Part shown: in pieces, positions 34,298 through 42,666 of the stretch
Numbering within the stretch: position 1 is the first letter of the stretch
Layout: every line of letters begins with the position of its first letter
Source: Companilactobacillus jidongensis
GTDB lineage: Bacteria; Bacillota; Bacilli; Lactobacillales; Lactobacillaceae
DNA: 64,000 nucleotides
Direction of reading: 5' to 3'
Assembly: GCF_003946575.1 (NCBI RefSeq)
Contig: NZ_RHOP01000004.1
Location: 1 to 64,000, forward strand
The notes under the pieces: generated by a model
The model's input: the letters and a program-made list of their open reading frames with translations, nothing else
What the model was told of the DNA's origin: nothing
Database searches by the model: none
Made by a program: the position numbers and the translations under genes

Positions 34298-35220
34298 TAA
34301 TTTTCTTCAAAGTAATAATCATCAATAGAATACGTTCGAACTGGCGTAACATGCAATTGATATTTTTCAATCAATTCTGAAATACCTTGACCATCAATCA
34401 ATGTAACAGTTTTACCTCCTTGTACCGCTTTTAATCTAGCTTGCAGTGTAAAAAAGCTCGTTGTTATAAAAATGCCATAGTCTACATTCATGCTAAGCAT
34501 GACACCCTTAAATTTATCTATTTCTGGTTCTGAAACCGACCCATCCGTATATTTCTTACACTGTATGGCCACACGACTAGTCCTAAATTCATCAGATTTA
34601 AAATAACCATATCCATCTATTCCATGATCTCCGGACATCATTACTCCCTTTTTGTTATCAAAAATAACTCCCATTTTTGAAATCAAAAGTCTGGAAAAAC
34701 TTTCAAATTTCTTAGGTGAAAATTGTTTAATTTGATCTAATATTTCTATTTTCCATGTATCCGAAGGATCATCAGAGGAATCATCAGTATTCAATTGGAT
34801 TTTTTTTATTTTTTTGTCATTATCATTTTTTTCTTTTTCCAATTTTGATTTATTTCGTTTTGCTCTTAGCAAATCTTTTTCATCCCAGTAGTCTCTTATC
34901 TGTTGGGATTCTTTCTTATTTGGAAAGTTTGAATGATCGTTTGAACGGCCTTTCTCTGTTAAAACAATATCCTGTCCTCTTTTATATTCCTCTATATAAC
35001 CCGTTACTACTAATTCTTTCAATCCAAAATTAAAGTCAAAGTCAAAAGGATGATATTTGTTACCATTTGAGGAAATTACTTCTCCAAATGCATCATCATA
35101 TGAAATAGTATTATCATCCACTATTCCATTTTTTATTGCTTTTCTTGATGCGCTACCTCCTAGAATTTGTAAAGAATCCAAAATATATCTTCTCAACGGT
35201 TGTCTTTTATAATTAGCCAT
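34297..35220 (-). CDS. Mrr-type restriction endonuclease (type IV)
   Basis: About 307 aa. The N-terminal winged helix of the Mrr_N kind (about 8-90: LRRYILDSLQILGGSASRKAI) probably senses DNA or modification. A charged Lys/Asp-rich linker with coiled-coil character (about 115-155) follows. The C-terminal PD-(D/E)xK-type Mrr_cat domain shows FESFSRLLISKMG, MSGDHGIDGYGYF (catalytic Asp) and VAIQCKKY (Q-x-K). Type IV enzymes of this family cut methylated foreign DNA. It is a solitary gene with AAGGGG upstream of the ATG and no adjacent methylase, consistent with a modification-dependent enzyme. Confidence 0.88.
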   Translation of the reverse strand: MANYKRQPLRRYILDSLQILGGSASRKAIKNGIVDDNTISYDDAFGEVISSNGNKYHPFDFDFNFGLKELVVTGYIEEYKRGQDIVLTEKGRSNDHSNFPNKKESQQIRDYWDEKDLLRAKRNKSKLEKEKNDNDKKIKKIQLNTDDSSDDPSDTWKIEILDQIKQFSPKKFESFSRLLISKMGVIFDNKKGVMMSGDHGIDGYGYFKSDEFRTSRVAIQCKKYTDGSVSEPEIDKFKGVMLSMNVDYGIFITTSFFTLQARLKAVQGGKTVTLIDGQGISELIEKYQLHVTPVRTYSIDDYYFEEN

Positions 35221-35326
35221 TTCATTTTCCCCTTAATGCTAAACATTAATTACATTATATATCTCTCAAACCTGCAATCCATCCCAAGATTTGTTACAAT
35301 ATTCAATACCAAAAGGAGGGCAATAA

Positions 35327-36025
35327 ATGCAATCAATAGACAAAGCAAGAGCCACTGGTTTGGCTCGATTCACTTCTCTGGTGTACTTATACACTGGACT
35401 GGGTGTGGCTTTCTGGACTTTGGCAGCTAATGCTATTGCTAGAAACACTTCACTCTCATATACAATTATGAATATGATGAGTGGGCATGCTCTTATCTTT
35501 TCACTAGTAATAATCGCGGTCGCCTTTGCGTTCATAAATATGGCAAATCGCTTTGCGACAAGATCGTATGCTATGACGTTCGTCAGTTATGTTCTGTTCT
35601 TACTAACAATGTCAGTCTTCGGTGTTCCAGTATTCTACATTTACACAGCTCAAAGTATCGTTCAATCTCTTGCAGTAACATCAGTTATTTTCGTAGTAGC
35701 TGCCGGAATTGGTTTCTTCACTAAGAAGGACTTAACAAGTTGGAATAGAACTTTATTGATCGGATTAATTTCAATCATTGTTGTTTCATTTATCAACCTG
35801 GTTATCTTCCACAGTACTGTTGCGGCATTACTAGTTAACATTGCTGTTATCATTGTATTCTTGTTCTACATCGCCTTTGATTCACAAAATATCAAACGCA
35901 TCTATGCCAATGCTCAAGATTCTGAAAACCTTGGTGCTATCGCATTAGTTGCCTCAATTAGTTTGGTAATGGATTTCATTAACATCTTCTTGAGTATTCT
36001 TTCTATCTTTGGCAATAGTAACTAG
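35327..36025 (+). CDS. Bax inhibitor-1/YccA family membrane protein
   Basis: A 232-aa integral membrane protein with seven hydrophobic segments, of the BI-1 family (Bacillus YetJ type, a pH-sensitive calcium leak channel). The conserved end segment FYIAFDSQNIKRIYANAQ, followed by the last helix ALVASISLVMDFINIFLSIL, is diagnostic; the Asp residues there form the latch. AAAGGAGGG precedes the ATG. Confidence 0.9.
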   Translation: MQSIDKARATGLARFTSLVYLYTGLGVAFWTLAANAIARNTSLSYTIMNMMSGHALIFSLVIIAVAFAFINMANRFATRSYAMTFVSYVLFLLTMSVFGVPVFYIYTAQSIVQSLAVTSVIFVVAAGIGFFTKKDLTSWNRTLLIGLISIIVVSFINLVIFHSTVAALLVNIAVIIVFLFYIAFDSQNIKRIYANAQDSENLGAIALVASISLVMDFINIFLSILSIFGNSN

Positions 36026-36039
36026 AATTTTGCTTTTAA

Positions 36040-36068
36040 TTGAGGTTTGATTTAATACCTGTTAAAAT
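36040..36068 (+). promoter_or_regulatory. promoter of a small plus-strand RNA
   Basis: -35 TTGAGG (36040-36045), exactly 17 nt, -10 TAAAAT (36063-36068). No ORF follows; the predicted start near 36075 leads into the structured RNA. Confidence 0.6.
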
Positions 36069-36074
36069 GTGCTT

Positions 36075-36192
36075 GTAATAAAAAAGCGACAAACCCTTAC
36101 AGTAGGTTTGCCGTTACAACTCCACCAAAGTGGTGGCAGGTGTTCAACTAAAGAATAAGCCTAGACCGCCAAGTCTTCGAGGCTTATTTTTT
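36075..36192 (+). ncRNA. candidate antitoxin-type small RNA
   Basis: About 120 nt from a good promoter to a terminator, with no coding potential. Three hairpins are visible: CAAACC/GGTTTG (about 36089-36110), CCACCA/TGGTGG (about 36122-36137) and the terminator AATAAGCCT...AGGCTTATT with inner AGAC/GTCT (about 36152-36186), followed by TTTTTTT. The terminator also serves the convergent minus-strand transcript carrying the small hydrophobic ORF. Convergent RNAs sharing a terminator are the layout of par/Fst type I toxin-antitoxin loci. Confidence 0.5.
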
Positions 36193-36318
36193 TAGCGTCT
36201 TTTTTAGTACCCTGTAAACCAACACTAGACGTATGACCGCAATCAACAGCTGCTCCACTGAAGTAACGATTACCCTTAGTACGCCCAGCATTACAAGTAA
36301 CACTAGCAAAATATACAT
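36184..36318 (-). CDS. small hydrophobic peptide, candidate type I toxin
   Basis: A 44-codon frame below usual gene-finding limits. AAAGGA lies 7 nt before the ATG. The product begins MYILLVLLVMLGVLRVIV, is almost entirely hydrophobic and ends in a basic VLKKTLKK. Its stop codon lies at the foot of the shared terminator. This is the profile of membrane-active type I toxins, though the sequence is not one I recognise from the Fst, TxpA or Ldr families. A competing overlapping frame (36161-36364, 67 aa, AGAGG upstream) has more typical codon use but would run through the terminator stem. Only one of the two is likely to be real. Confidence 0.4.
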   Translation of the reverse strand: MYILLVLLVMLGVLRVIVTSVEQLLIAVIRLVLVYRVLKKTLKK

Positions 36319-36474
36319 CGCTATTCCTTTCATTCAAAATATCCACCACAATATTCACTATCATAGCTTCTACCTCTCTTTCCAGAAGATAGCCACCACT
36401 CCGACAAGTTGTAATTACTAGTATGAATTAACAACATTGGAAAACAAAACAATAACCCTAAATATAACAATTTA

Positions 36475-36527
36475 AATAGAGCTCTAGAAATCCTATAATA
36501 TAAAGATTTCTAGAGCTCTATTATTTT
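36475..36527. terminator. strong bidirectional hairpin downstream of pepN
   Basis: A perfect 18-bp stem (36475-36492 with 36505-36522, AATAGAGCTCTAGAAATC and its complement) around a 12-nt A/T loop, followed by ATTTT on the plus strand. It separates the small-RNA locus from pepN. Confidence 0.85.
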
Positions 36528-36553
36528 AATTAGAATATATAAAACATGGAAAG

Positions 36554-39088
36554 CTATTTAACAATTTCAGCAACTGCCGCATTAACAGCAGCCTTTTCAG
36601 CTTCAATCAATGCAACACGAGTTTCAACAACTTTGATATCCATAGTGATTTCACGGGTCATACCAGGTGTATTCAACTTAGGTTCAAAGAATGCTTTGAA
36701 CTCTGCTAAACGTTCTGGTGTGTGGAAAATCATTGCTGTGACAGTGATGTAAGTAGTGAATTCCATATCTCCACCAACTGTATCATCAAGCCATTGCCAA
36801 TCATTTCTAATCCAATCCCAAGCGGCTTGTTGTCCGTCATCATTTGCCAAGACACCACGATACCAAGCACGTAAATCTTGTGGCTTGATTGTTTCAGCAT
36901 CTTCGAATTTACCAATCAATTTGACAATCAACTTAGCGTCAGGTGTGGCTGTCAAAGCGACACATAGGTCTTGTTTGTAACTAGCATCTGAAGATTTACG
37001 ATATTCATTTAATAGATTATCGAACAAGTCTTCATTACCAAAATTCTTAACTTCATTACGCAGAACATAAGGACGAATGTCAGCTGACATACCAGCCAGA
37101 TCACTTACATTAGCCGTAAATAATTCATGTGCTGACGCAATTGCATCAGCGTTCTTAGCATACAAAGCAGCATTCAAAACGTATGGACGAGTCAATTGAT
37201 CGTCATTTGATTCGCCGTCTTTTGGAGTCCAGCCAAGTCTTGCGACTTCTTTGGCACTCAACTTGTCGAACAATACTTGTAGTTGTTTCTCTTCATCAGA
37301 ACCAGGAGCTACAAACTTCTTCAAATCATTGGCAACACGGTACAGAGCAGCGTTGACAACTGTTGAATGACTGTCCGCAAATTTAGGCAACAATGGAACA
37401 ATTGATGCATAAGAAATTTGTTTTCCTTCTGCCAACAAACGTAAGTCTTGCAAGACTTGAAGTTGTGAAATAGCATCTAATTCTTCATGATGATCCAAAA
37501 TATCTTGTAACAAAGTATCATCATACTTAACGATAAAGTGTGAATTATTACCAACATTAACACGGAATGGTTTATCAGCTGCTTGACGTAATTCAGCATA
37601 ATCACCCAGTGTAATAGCCTTGTCGCTCATGATTGTTGGCACAGCATCGTAGTTACCGTTTAGAGGAATTTGCCATTGACGGCCCTTATCTTCGCCAGCA
37701 CCGATGAAAAATTGTTGCTGTGACAATGTTAATTTACCATCAACTACTGAGGCACTGACAACTGGATAACCTGGTTGTTGTAACCATGAATTCATGATTC
37801 CACCAATGTCCATCCCAGCTGCTTCACCAACGGCTGACCAAAGATCATTACCCTGGGCGTTACTGTATTGATGTGCAGCAAAGTAGTTCTTCAGGCCCTT
37901 GCGAAGAGCATCATCACCGACCAAAGCACGCATCATAACTAACATTCTGGCACCCTTAGCATAGACAATGGCACTATCGAATAATGCATCAATTTCAGCT
38001 GGATCTTCAACATCAACATGAACTGATTGAACCCCATCAGTAGCGTCACGTTGCAACGCCGCAGGAACATCGGAAGTTTGGAACATTTCCCAAACATGCC
38101 AGTCCGGTTCAATTGCATCAACTGAAACATATTCCATCATGTTGGCAAAACTCTCGTTCAACCATAAATCATCCCACCACTTCATAGTTACCAAGTCACC
38201 AAACCATTGGTGAGCCAGTTCATGAGTGATCACTGTAGCAACTAATTGCTTAGTATCAAGTGAAGTATTGTCTGGATCAAGCGTTAAGTAGGCTTCACGA
38301 TAAGTTACTAGACCCCAGTTCTCCATCGCACCAGCTGAGAAATCAGGAAGTGCCAATTGCCATGAATGTGGTAGTGGATATGGTGTTTGATAGAAGTCTT
38401 CATAGAATTCAATGGCACGTTTAGCAATATCCAAAGCAAAGTCGAGTTCGTTAGCTTTGTGTGCTTTAGTAGCGAAGACGCCAACTTTTACGCCACTCTT
38501 AGTTGTTGTGATCTTGCTTTGAAGATCACCGAAGGCAAAGGCAATAAGGTATGTTGACATGCGAACAGTCGTGTCAAAGTAGTGCACACCATTTTCCTTA
38601 CGAACTTCAGGCATATTTGCCAAAATTGTTTCGCCAGGTTGCTCATCGAACTTGATAGCCAAATCAAACTTAGCTTTGGCTTCTGGTTCATCAACACTTG
38701 GGAATGCTTGACGAGCAAAAGTTGTTTCGAATTGTGTGCCAATGATTTCTTTCTTAACACCAGCAACTTCATAATATGAAGGATAAATTCCCATCATCGA
38801 GTCTGTTAGAGGAGCTTTGTATGTCACTGCCAATGTTACTTCACCAGTTTTTAGCAAAGTAATATTGATAGCTTCTTTTTTATTATCAACTTCAAAAGGA
38901 ACATCGTTACCGTCAGCTTGAACAGATTCAATTTCCATATTTTTTTGTTGAATAAAAATATCTTTCTGTTTAGCTTCACCGTCAATAACGGATTTTCCAG
39001 AAATTTGTTTAGTTCCACGATTGATATCTATAAAAATATCGTAATGTGTGGGTTTAAATGTATCATAAGCATGTGTAATTCCAGTCAT
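36554..39088 (-). CDS. pepN: aminopeptidase N (M1 family)
   Basis: Cytosolic zinc aminopeptidase of 844 aa, the normal size in lactobacilli. The substrate-binding GAMENWG motif is near residue 252 and the zinc site HELAHQWFGD...NESFANMME near 288-310. The C-terminal helical ERAP1-like domain is complete. It removes a wide range of N-terminal residues from peptides and is central to peptide utilisation. It stands alone with a strong terminator. No signal peptide. Confidence 0.97.
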   Translation of the reverse strand: MTGITHAYDTFKPTHYDIFIDINRGTKQISGKSVIDGEAKQKDIFIQQKNMEIESVQADGNDVPFEVDNKKEAINITLLKTGEVTLAVTYKAPLTDSMMGIYPSYYEVAGVKKEIIGTQFETTFARQAFPSVDEPEAKAKFDLAIKFDEQPGETILANMPEVRKENGVHYFDTTVRMSTYLIAFAFGDLQSKITTTKSGVKVGVFATKAHKANELDFALDIAKRAIEFYEDFYQTPYPLPHSWQLALPDFSAGAMENWGLVTYREAYLTLDPDNTSLDTKQLVATVITHELAHQWFGDLVTMKWWDDLWLNESFANMMEYVSVDAIEPDWHVWEMFQTSDVPAALQRDATDGVQSVHVDVEDPAEIDALFDSAIVYAKGARMLVMMRALVGDDALRKGLKNYFAAHQYSNAQGNDLWSAVGEAAGMDIGGIMNSWLQQPGYPVVSASVVDGKLTLSQQQFFIGAGEDKGRQWQIPLNGNYDAVPTIMSDKAITLGDYAELRQAADKPFRVNVGNNSHFIVKYDDTLLQDILDHHEELDAISQLQVLQDLRLLAEGKQISYASIVPLLPKFADSHSTVVNAALYRVANDLKKFVAPGSDEEKQLQVLFDKLSAKEVARLGWTPKDGESNDDQLTRPYVLNAALYAKNADAIASAHELFTANVSDLAGMSADIRPYVLRNEVKNFGNEDLFDNLLNEYRKSSDASYKQDLCVALTATPDAKLIVKLIGKFEDAETIKPQDLRAWYRGVLANDDGQQAAWDWIRNDWQWLDDTVGGDMEFTTYITVTAMIFHTPERLAEFKAFFEPKLNTPGMTREITMDIKVVETRVALIEAEKAAVNAAVAEIVK

Positions 39089-39172
39089 AAGTCCCTCCGT
39101 AATTAAAAAATTATATTCCTTTTCATTATACGACTTTTATTAAATTTTCTCTCATATGATGAAAACATAAAA

Positions 39173-39200
39173 AAGGATTGATTTTCATCAATCCTTCAGT
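39173..39200 (-). terminator. terminator of the cytochrome b5-like gene
   Basis: A perfect 10-bp stem AAGGATTGAT/ATCAATCCTT with a 4-nt loop, followed on the minus strand by TTTTTTATG. It lies immediately after the stop at 39201. Confidence 0.88.
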
Positions 39201-39437
39201 TTATTTAACTAATTTTCCAACAACAGGCAACTTCGGCAAAACTGACTTCTTGTGTGGAGCATGAGGAATTACTTCTGATAAATCTTGTCCAGCAACATTA
39301 CCATGATGCTTGCCACCCTTCCATGGCTCAACGTCAGTCATATCATAGACAACACCGTCAATTGCCACGTAAGCCTTATTACCGTTTTGACCATCATACT
39401 GTTTCAATTCATCCAGTGTAAATTCTTTATCTGCCAT
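39201..39437 (-). CDS. small cytochrome b5-like heme/steroid-binding domain protein
   Basis: A 78-aa stand-alone domain. MADKEFTLDELKQYDGQNGNKAYVAI, VVYDMTDVEPWKGGKHHGNV and DLSEVIPHAPHKKSVL reproduce the bacterial cytochrome b5 fold, with the usual HPGG replaced by KHHG. His residues in both expected ligand regions allow heme binding. No membrane anchor or signal peptide, so cytosolic. Lactobacilli generally take up rather than make heme, and the redox partner is not evident from the neighbours. Similar small proteins occur in other Firmicutes without assigned role. Confidence 0.8.
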   Translation of the reverse strand: MADKEFTLDELKQYDGQNGNKAYVAIDGVVYDMTDVEPWKGGKHHGNVAGQDLSEVIPHAPHKKSVLPKLPVVGKLVK

Positions 39438-39576
39438 AATCTCTCTCCCTCACCCAAATTATTTTATAAATACATTATGACATTTTAAATTAATTTTAAA
39501 CAGACATTTGAATTCGTATAAGTTTACTTTACTTTTATAAAACTATACATTACAATAAATTTGTGAGGTGAGATAG

Positions 39577-39816
39577 ATGAAAAAGGACTTCGGTGACAAC
39601 ATCTCGAACAAGGTTTACGAACATCGAGTACTAAAAAGACTGTCACAACAAGAATTAGCTGCCAAGGTTGGAGTTTCCAAACAGACAATTTTTGTCATGG
39701 AAAAAGGCAACTACGTCCCTACTCTGTTGTTGGCATTTAGAATCGCAGATTATTTCCAAGTACCATTGACTGAAATTTTTCAATATGAGGAAGGAAACAA
39801 CAATGATATACACTGA
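39577..39816 (+). CDS. small XRE-family regulator
   Basis: A 79-aa protein that is essentially only a helix-turn-helix: LSQQELAAKVGVSKQTIFVMEKGNYVPTLLLAFRIADYF, like YozG-type regulators. Good GAGGTGAG upstream of the ATG. It overlaps the start of a small membrane-protein gene by 14 nt. Pairs of this kind (short HTH plus multi-helix membrane protein) are common in Firmicutes, and the regulator usually controls the pair. Confidence 0.85.
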   Translation: MKKDFGDNISNKVYEHRVLKRLSQQELAAKVGVSKQTIFVMEKGNYVPTLLLAFRIADYFQVPLTEIFQYEEGNNNDIH

Positions 39817-40117
39817 CATCTTTACTGGACTCCACCTTTGGGCTGGAGAGTCAATTGCCAATTGGAATCAATTAGTTGGCGGAAGTTTTGTCCTGTTCTT
39901 TATTAGTTTTGCGATTATTATGAGAGGATATTATCTCTTTAATGGCTGGAATATTTTTAATAGTGGTGACGAACGTACAAGCAGAATCATCGCTTGTGCC
40001 GCTGCTTTTATGTTTGTGGCCTTCATGTGGCAAATTTTCTTTTTACTCAAATACTCCATCGTTTTTCTCATTGGAGGAATATATTTAATGTGGCAACATC
40101 ATAGAGATTTTAGTTAA
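39803..40117 (+). CDS. small membrane protein coupled to the XRE regulator
   Basis: A 104-aa protein with about three hydrophobic segments (LVGGSFVLFFISFAIIM, IIACAAAFMFVAFMWQIFFLL, YSIVFLIGGIYLMW). I chose the ATG at 39803, with AGGAAGGAA upstream, inside the end of the regulator gene. I do not recognise a specific family. It is likely regulated together with the HTH protein. Confidence 0.7.
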   Translation: MIYTDIFTGLHLWAGESIANWNQLVGGSFVLFFISFAIIMRGYYLFNGWNIFNSGDERTSRIIACAAAFMFVAFMWQIFFLLKYSIVFLIGGIYLMWQHHRDFS

Positions 40118-40162
40118 AATAATCCAGACAAAATGAATATTCAAATTTCCTTCAAAAAATGT

Positions 40163-40193
40163 TTGCATTAAAGTCAACTTCAAGGTGTAAGTT
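40163..40193 (+). promoter_or_regulatory. MerR-family promoter/operator of the second aldo/keto reductase
   Basis: -35 TTGCAT (40163-40168), a 19-nt spacer holding the dyad TTAAAGT-CA-ACTTCAA, then -10 TAAGTT (40188-40193). The sequence TTGC-x-TTAAAGT-xx-ACTTCAAGGT is nearly the same as in the promoter at 1313-1343, so both genes probably answer to one MerR protein encoded outside the window. Confidence 0.7.
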
Positions 40194-40225
40194 ATAGCAT
40201 AGAAATACGAGAGGAAGACTTATAA

Positions 40226-41068
40226 ATGAATAAAACATTTTCTTTTGACAACGACTTGAATATCAACCGTTTAGGTTACGGAACCATGCAACTACCTGGC
40301 AAGGGTGTCTGGGGACCATCTAGCGACCCTGAAAATGCCGCCAAAGTTATTACTACTGCTATCGATAATGGAGTAAGCTTCATTGATACCGCTGATGCTT
40401 ATGGTCCTTTCTACGCAAACTTGTATGTTAGAGAAGCCTTGCGACAGCGACAAGATGCCAAGGTTATGGTTGCCACAAAAGTTGGTAACACTCGCCAAGG
40501 TCCTGATTTGTGGGCTCCAGTTGGTGCACCAGCTTATCTTCGTCAGCAAGTAGAATTAAATATGATGTCACTTGGACTAGATCACATTGACCTATTACAA
40601 TTACACCGTGTTGATCCAAATTATACTTTGGAGGAACAAGTCGGTGAACTTGCTAAGATGCAACAAGAAGGCAAAATCAAGCACATCGGATTAAGCCAAG
40701 TTTCAGTTGATGAACTCAAAGCTGCCGAAAAAATTGCACCAATTGTGTCTGTTCAAAATCGTTATAACTTGATTGATCGTACAGATGAAGATGTTCTAAA
40801 CTATGCCGAATCACAACACATGGCCTTCATCCCTTGGTTCCCGCTCGCAACTGGTGAACTTGCAAAAGGCCAAGAGTTGCAGACTATTGCTACGAAATAT
40901 AATGCTCAACCCGCTCAAATCGCACTCGCATGGTTACTAAAACGCTCCGATGTAATCCTACCAATCCCTGGTACTAGTTCAACTGACCACGTTGTCCAAA
41001 ACATCAAGGCACAAAATATTGAATTGAGCCAAGTAGACTTCGATACATTGGATAAACTTGGAAAATAA
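40226..41068 (+). CDS. aldo/keto reductase (second)
   Basis: A 280-aa NADPH-dependent reductase with the catalytic tetrad in DTADAYGPF (Asp, Tyr), ATKVGN (Lys) and LQLHRVD (His). It belongs to the group with YdbC/pyridoxal reductase-like enzymes (RLGYGTMQLPGKGVWGPSSDPE) and differs clearly from the first AKR at 414. GAGGAAG precedes the ATG. It shares the MerR-type promoter with that gene, indicating common induction, probably by reactive aldehydes. Confidence 0.9.
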   Translation: MNKTFSFDNDLNINRLGYGTMQLPGKGVWGPSSDPENAAKVITTAIDNGVSFIDTADAYGPFYANLYVREALRQRQDAKVMVATKVGNTRQGPDLWAPVGAPAYLRQQVELNMMSLGLDHIDLLQLHRVDPNYTLEEQVGELAKMQQEGKIKHIGLSQVSVDELKAAEKIAPIVSVQNRYNLIDRTDEDVLNYAESQHMAFIPWFPLATGELAKGQELQTIATKYNAQPAQIALAWLLKRSDVILPIPGTSSTDHVVQNIKAQNIELSQVDFDTLDKLGK

Positions 41069-41074
41069 TTTTTC

Positions 41075-41116
41075 TTGATTTATATCAAGTTCAAAATTGC
41101 TGTCACCTCCTATAAT
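41075..41116 (+). promoter_or_regulatory. FNR/CRP-type box and promoter
   Basis: TTGAT-TTAT-ATCAA (41075-41088), a perfect FNR-family palindrome, extended by C and G on the outside. The -10 TATAAT is at 41111-41116 and no good -35 is present. With a start about 7 nt after the -10 (near 41123), the box centre (41081.5) lies at -41.5, the class II activator position. A CRP/FNR-family regulator (FNR, Flp or ArcR type) should activate the next gene. Confidence 0.75.
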
Positions 41117-41146
41117 AAAAGCATCAAATGAAAAGAGGTTCCTACA

Positions 41147-41431
41147 ATGACTGCAATTCAAGACTACTTAGATGAACGCCAAGAAAAATTAGAATTCTAC
41201 ACCAAAGCAATTACCAACGCTCATGGAAAGAATCACCCCGAAGTATTCAATGTCCGTGATGAATATGTAAAATTACAACTGGCACTCGAGTCCCAGGATA
41301 ACTTGGATAGTAACTTTGCTGAATTACGTAAAACAACTAATAACTACGCTATTCCTAATGATGTCTGCCCAGTGTTTGAGGCAACCTACCACATGTTAGA
41401 AACAGCCGATGCCATCCATACACAAGTTTAG
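41147..41431 (+). CDS. small protein under an FNR-type promoter, possibly Fe-S repair or NO-related
   Basis: A 94-aa soluble protein (MTAIQDYLDERQEKL...) containing AHGKNHPEVFNVRDEY and IPNDVCPVFEATYHML. AAAGAGG precedes the ATG. I have a weak impression of similarity to short proteins annotated with ric/ScdA-type iron-sulfur repair in lactic acid bacteria, but cannot confirm it. The class II FNR-type promoter supports a role linked to oxygen, NO or redox. A bidirectional terminator follows. Confidence 0.6.
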   Translation: MTAIQDYLDERQEKLEFYTKAITNAHGKNHPEVFNVRDEYVKLQLALESQDNLDSNFAELRKTTNNYAIPNDVCPVFEATYHMLETADAIHTQV

Positions 41432-41443
41432 AATCTTAAATAA

Positions 41444-41485
41444 AGAGGACTAAAAATTCCAAATGGAATTTTTAGTCCTCTTTTA
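41444..41485. terminator. bidirectional terminator
   Basis: A perfect 17-bp stem (41444-41460 with 41465-41481, AGAGGACTAAAAATTCC and complement) with a 4-nt loop, followed by TTTT. Confidence 0.93.
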
Positions 41486-41519
41486 ATTTAAATCACCAAT
41501 ACCTATGTGCTTAAAATTA

Positions 41520-42572
41520 CTATACATTATAATCTTCACTGACAATAACAAGTGACTTAATAGCTTCACGTTTATCCATCGCATCATAACCTGCTTTAAT
41601 GTCATCCAATGCAAACTTCTTAGTAAATACTTTTCCCGGATTTATTTTACCTTTTAACACTGCATCCAAAAGAATTTCCTTATCATAAGTAGTAACGGCT
41701 GCGATTCCGCCGCGTAATCCAATGTTCTTAAAGAATAAATTATTAGTATTCATTTCTGGTTTTTGTGGGATCCCGACACGGCCAACAACAGCACCTGGAC
41801 GACCAACTTTGACCGCTGTATCAACTGATTGTTCTGTTCCAACACATTCAAGAACTGCATCAGCACCAACATTATTTGTCAAAGCCATAATGTGTTCAAC
41901 TGCTTCATCCCCACGTTCAGGGACAATATCAGTGGCACCGAATTCTTTAGCCATCTTTTGACGGTCTTCGTGACGACTCATGGCAATAATTCGTTTGGCT
42001 CCACGCAACTTGGCCGCAATTACACCGCATAATCCAACTGCACCGTCACCCATAACAACAACTGTATCGCCAGCCTTAACCTCGGCTGTTCTAGCAGCAT
42101 GATAACCTGTTGCCATAACATCGGCCAATGTTAATAGTGAATTGAGCATCGTTTCAGAGTAATCCCTAGGTTGACCCGGAATCTTGACCAAGGCCCAATT
42201 AGCGTTAGAAAATCTCAAATACTCAGCTTGATAGCCAGTATTACCTGCGGGCTCTTGATTCATACAGTCGCCATCGAATCCAGCCAAACATGCTGGACAG
42301 TGACCACAGCCACAGGTGAAAGGCACAATAACAAAATCACCCTTCTTGATGTCTGTAACGTCTGAACCGACTTCGTCCACAATACCTAATGCTTCGTGAC
42401 CAACAATTGATCCAATGGGACGATCGGCGAGTCCACGATACCACCACAGGTCCGATCCACAAACACAAGCACGAATGATTTTGATTACCGCATCAGTTGG
42501 CTTTTGAAGTGTCGGTTTCGGTGCATCCTCAATTTCAACTCTACCTGGTCCTCTAAATACTGTTGCCTTCAT
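41520..42572 (-). CDS. zinc-dependent alcohol dehydrogenase family protein (first copy)
   Basis: A 350-aa medium-chain dehydrogenase. The catalytic zinc site is in CVCGSDLWWYRG and GHEALGIVDEVG. The structural zinc site is CGCGHCPACLAGFDGDC. The NAD(P) motif is VVMGDGAVGLCGVIAAKL. It is close in sequence to the dehydrogenase at 44087, so the pair arose by duplication around a LysR and a SnoaL-like gene. The substrate is unknown; glutathione-independent aldehyde or diol dehydrogenases are nearest. Confidence 0.9.
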   Translation of the reverse strand: MKATVFRGPGRVEIEDAPKPTLQKPTDAVIKIIRACVCGSDLWWYRGLADRPIGSIVGHEALGIVDEVGSDVTDIKKGDFVIVPFTCGCGHCPACLAGFDGDCMNQEPAGNTGYQAEYLRFSNANWALVKIPGQPRDYSETMLNSLLTLADVMATGYHAARTAEVKAGDTVVVMGDGAVGLCGVIAAKLRGAKRIIAMSRHEDRQKMAKEFGATDIVPERGDEAVEHIMALTNNVGADAVLECVGTEQSVDTAVKVGRPGAVVGRVGIPQKPEMNTNNLFFKNIGLRGGIAAVTTYDKEILLDAVLKGKINPGKVFTKKFALDDIKAGYDAMDKREAIKSLVIVSEDYNV

Positions 42573-42666
42573 ACTACTTCCCCCAATTATTCTTTATTTG
42601 TAATCCATATCCAAGAATATCTTACAATTTAAAACGAATCGTTACCAATATTTGAGGGAAATAAAT

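Noticed and set aside
36161-36364. 67-aa frame on the minus strand as the product of the small-RNA locus
   Set aside because: It has a possible ribosome binding site and fair codon use but runs through the terminator stem and resembles nothing I know. I list the 44-aa hydrophobic frame instead, at low confidence, and leave the question open.
36475-36527. 18-bp inverted repeat as an insertion-sequence end
   Set aside because: There is no transposase, no partner repeat and no target duplication; position and T-rich flank fit a terminator after pepN.
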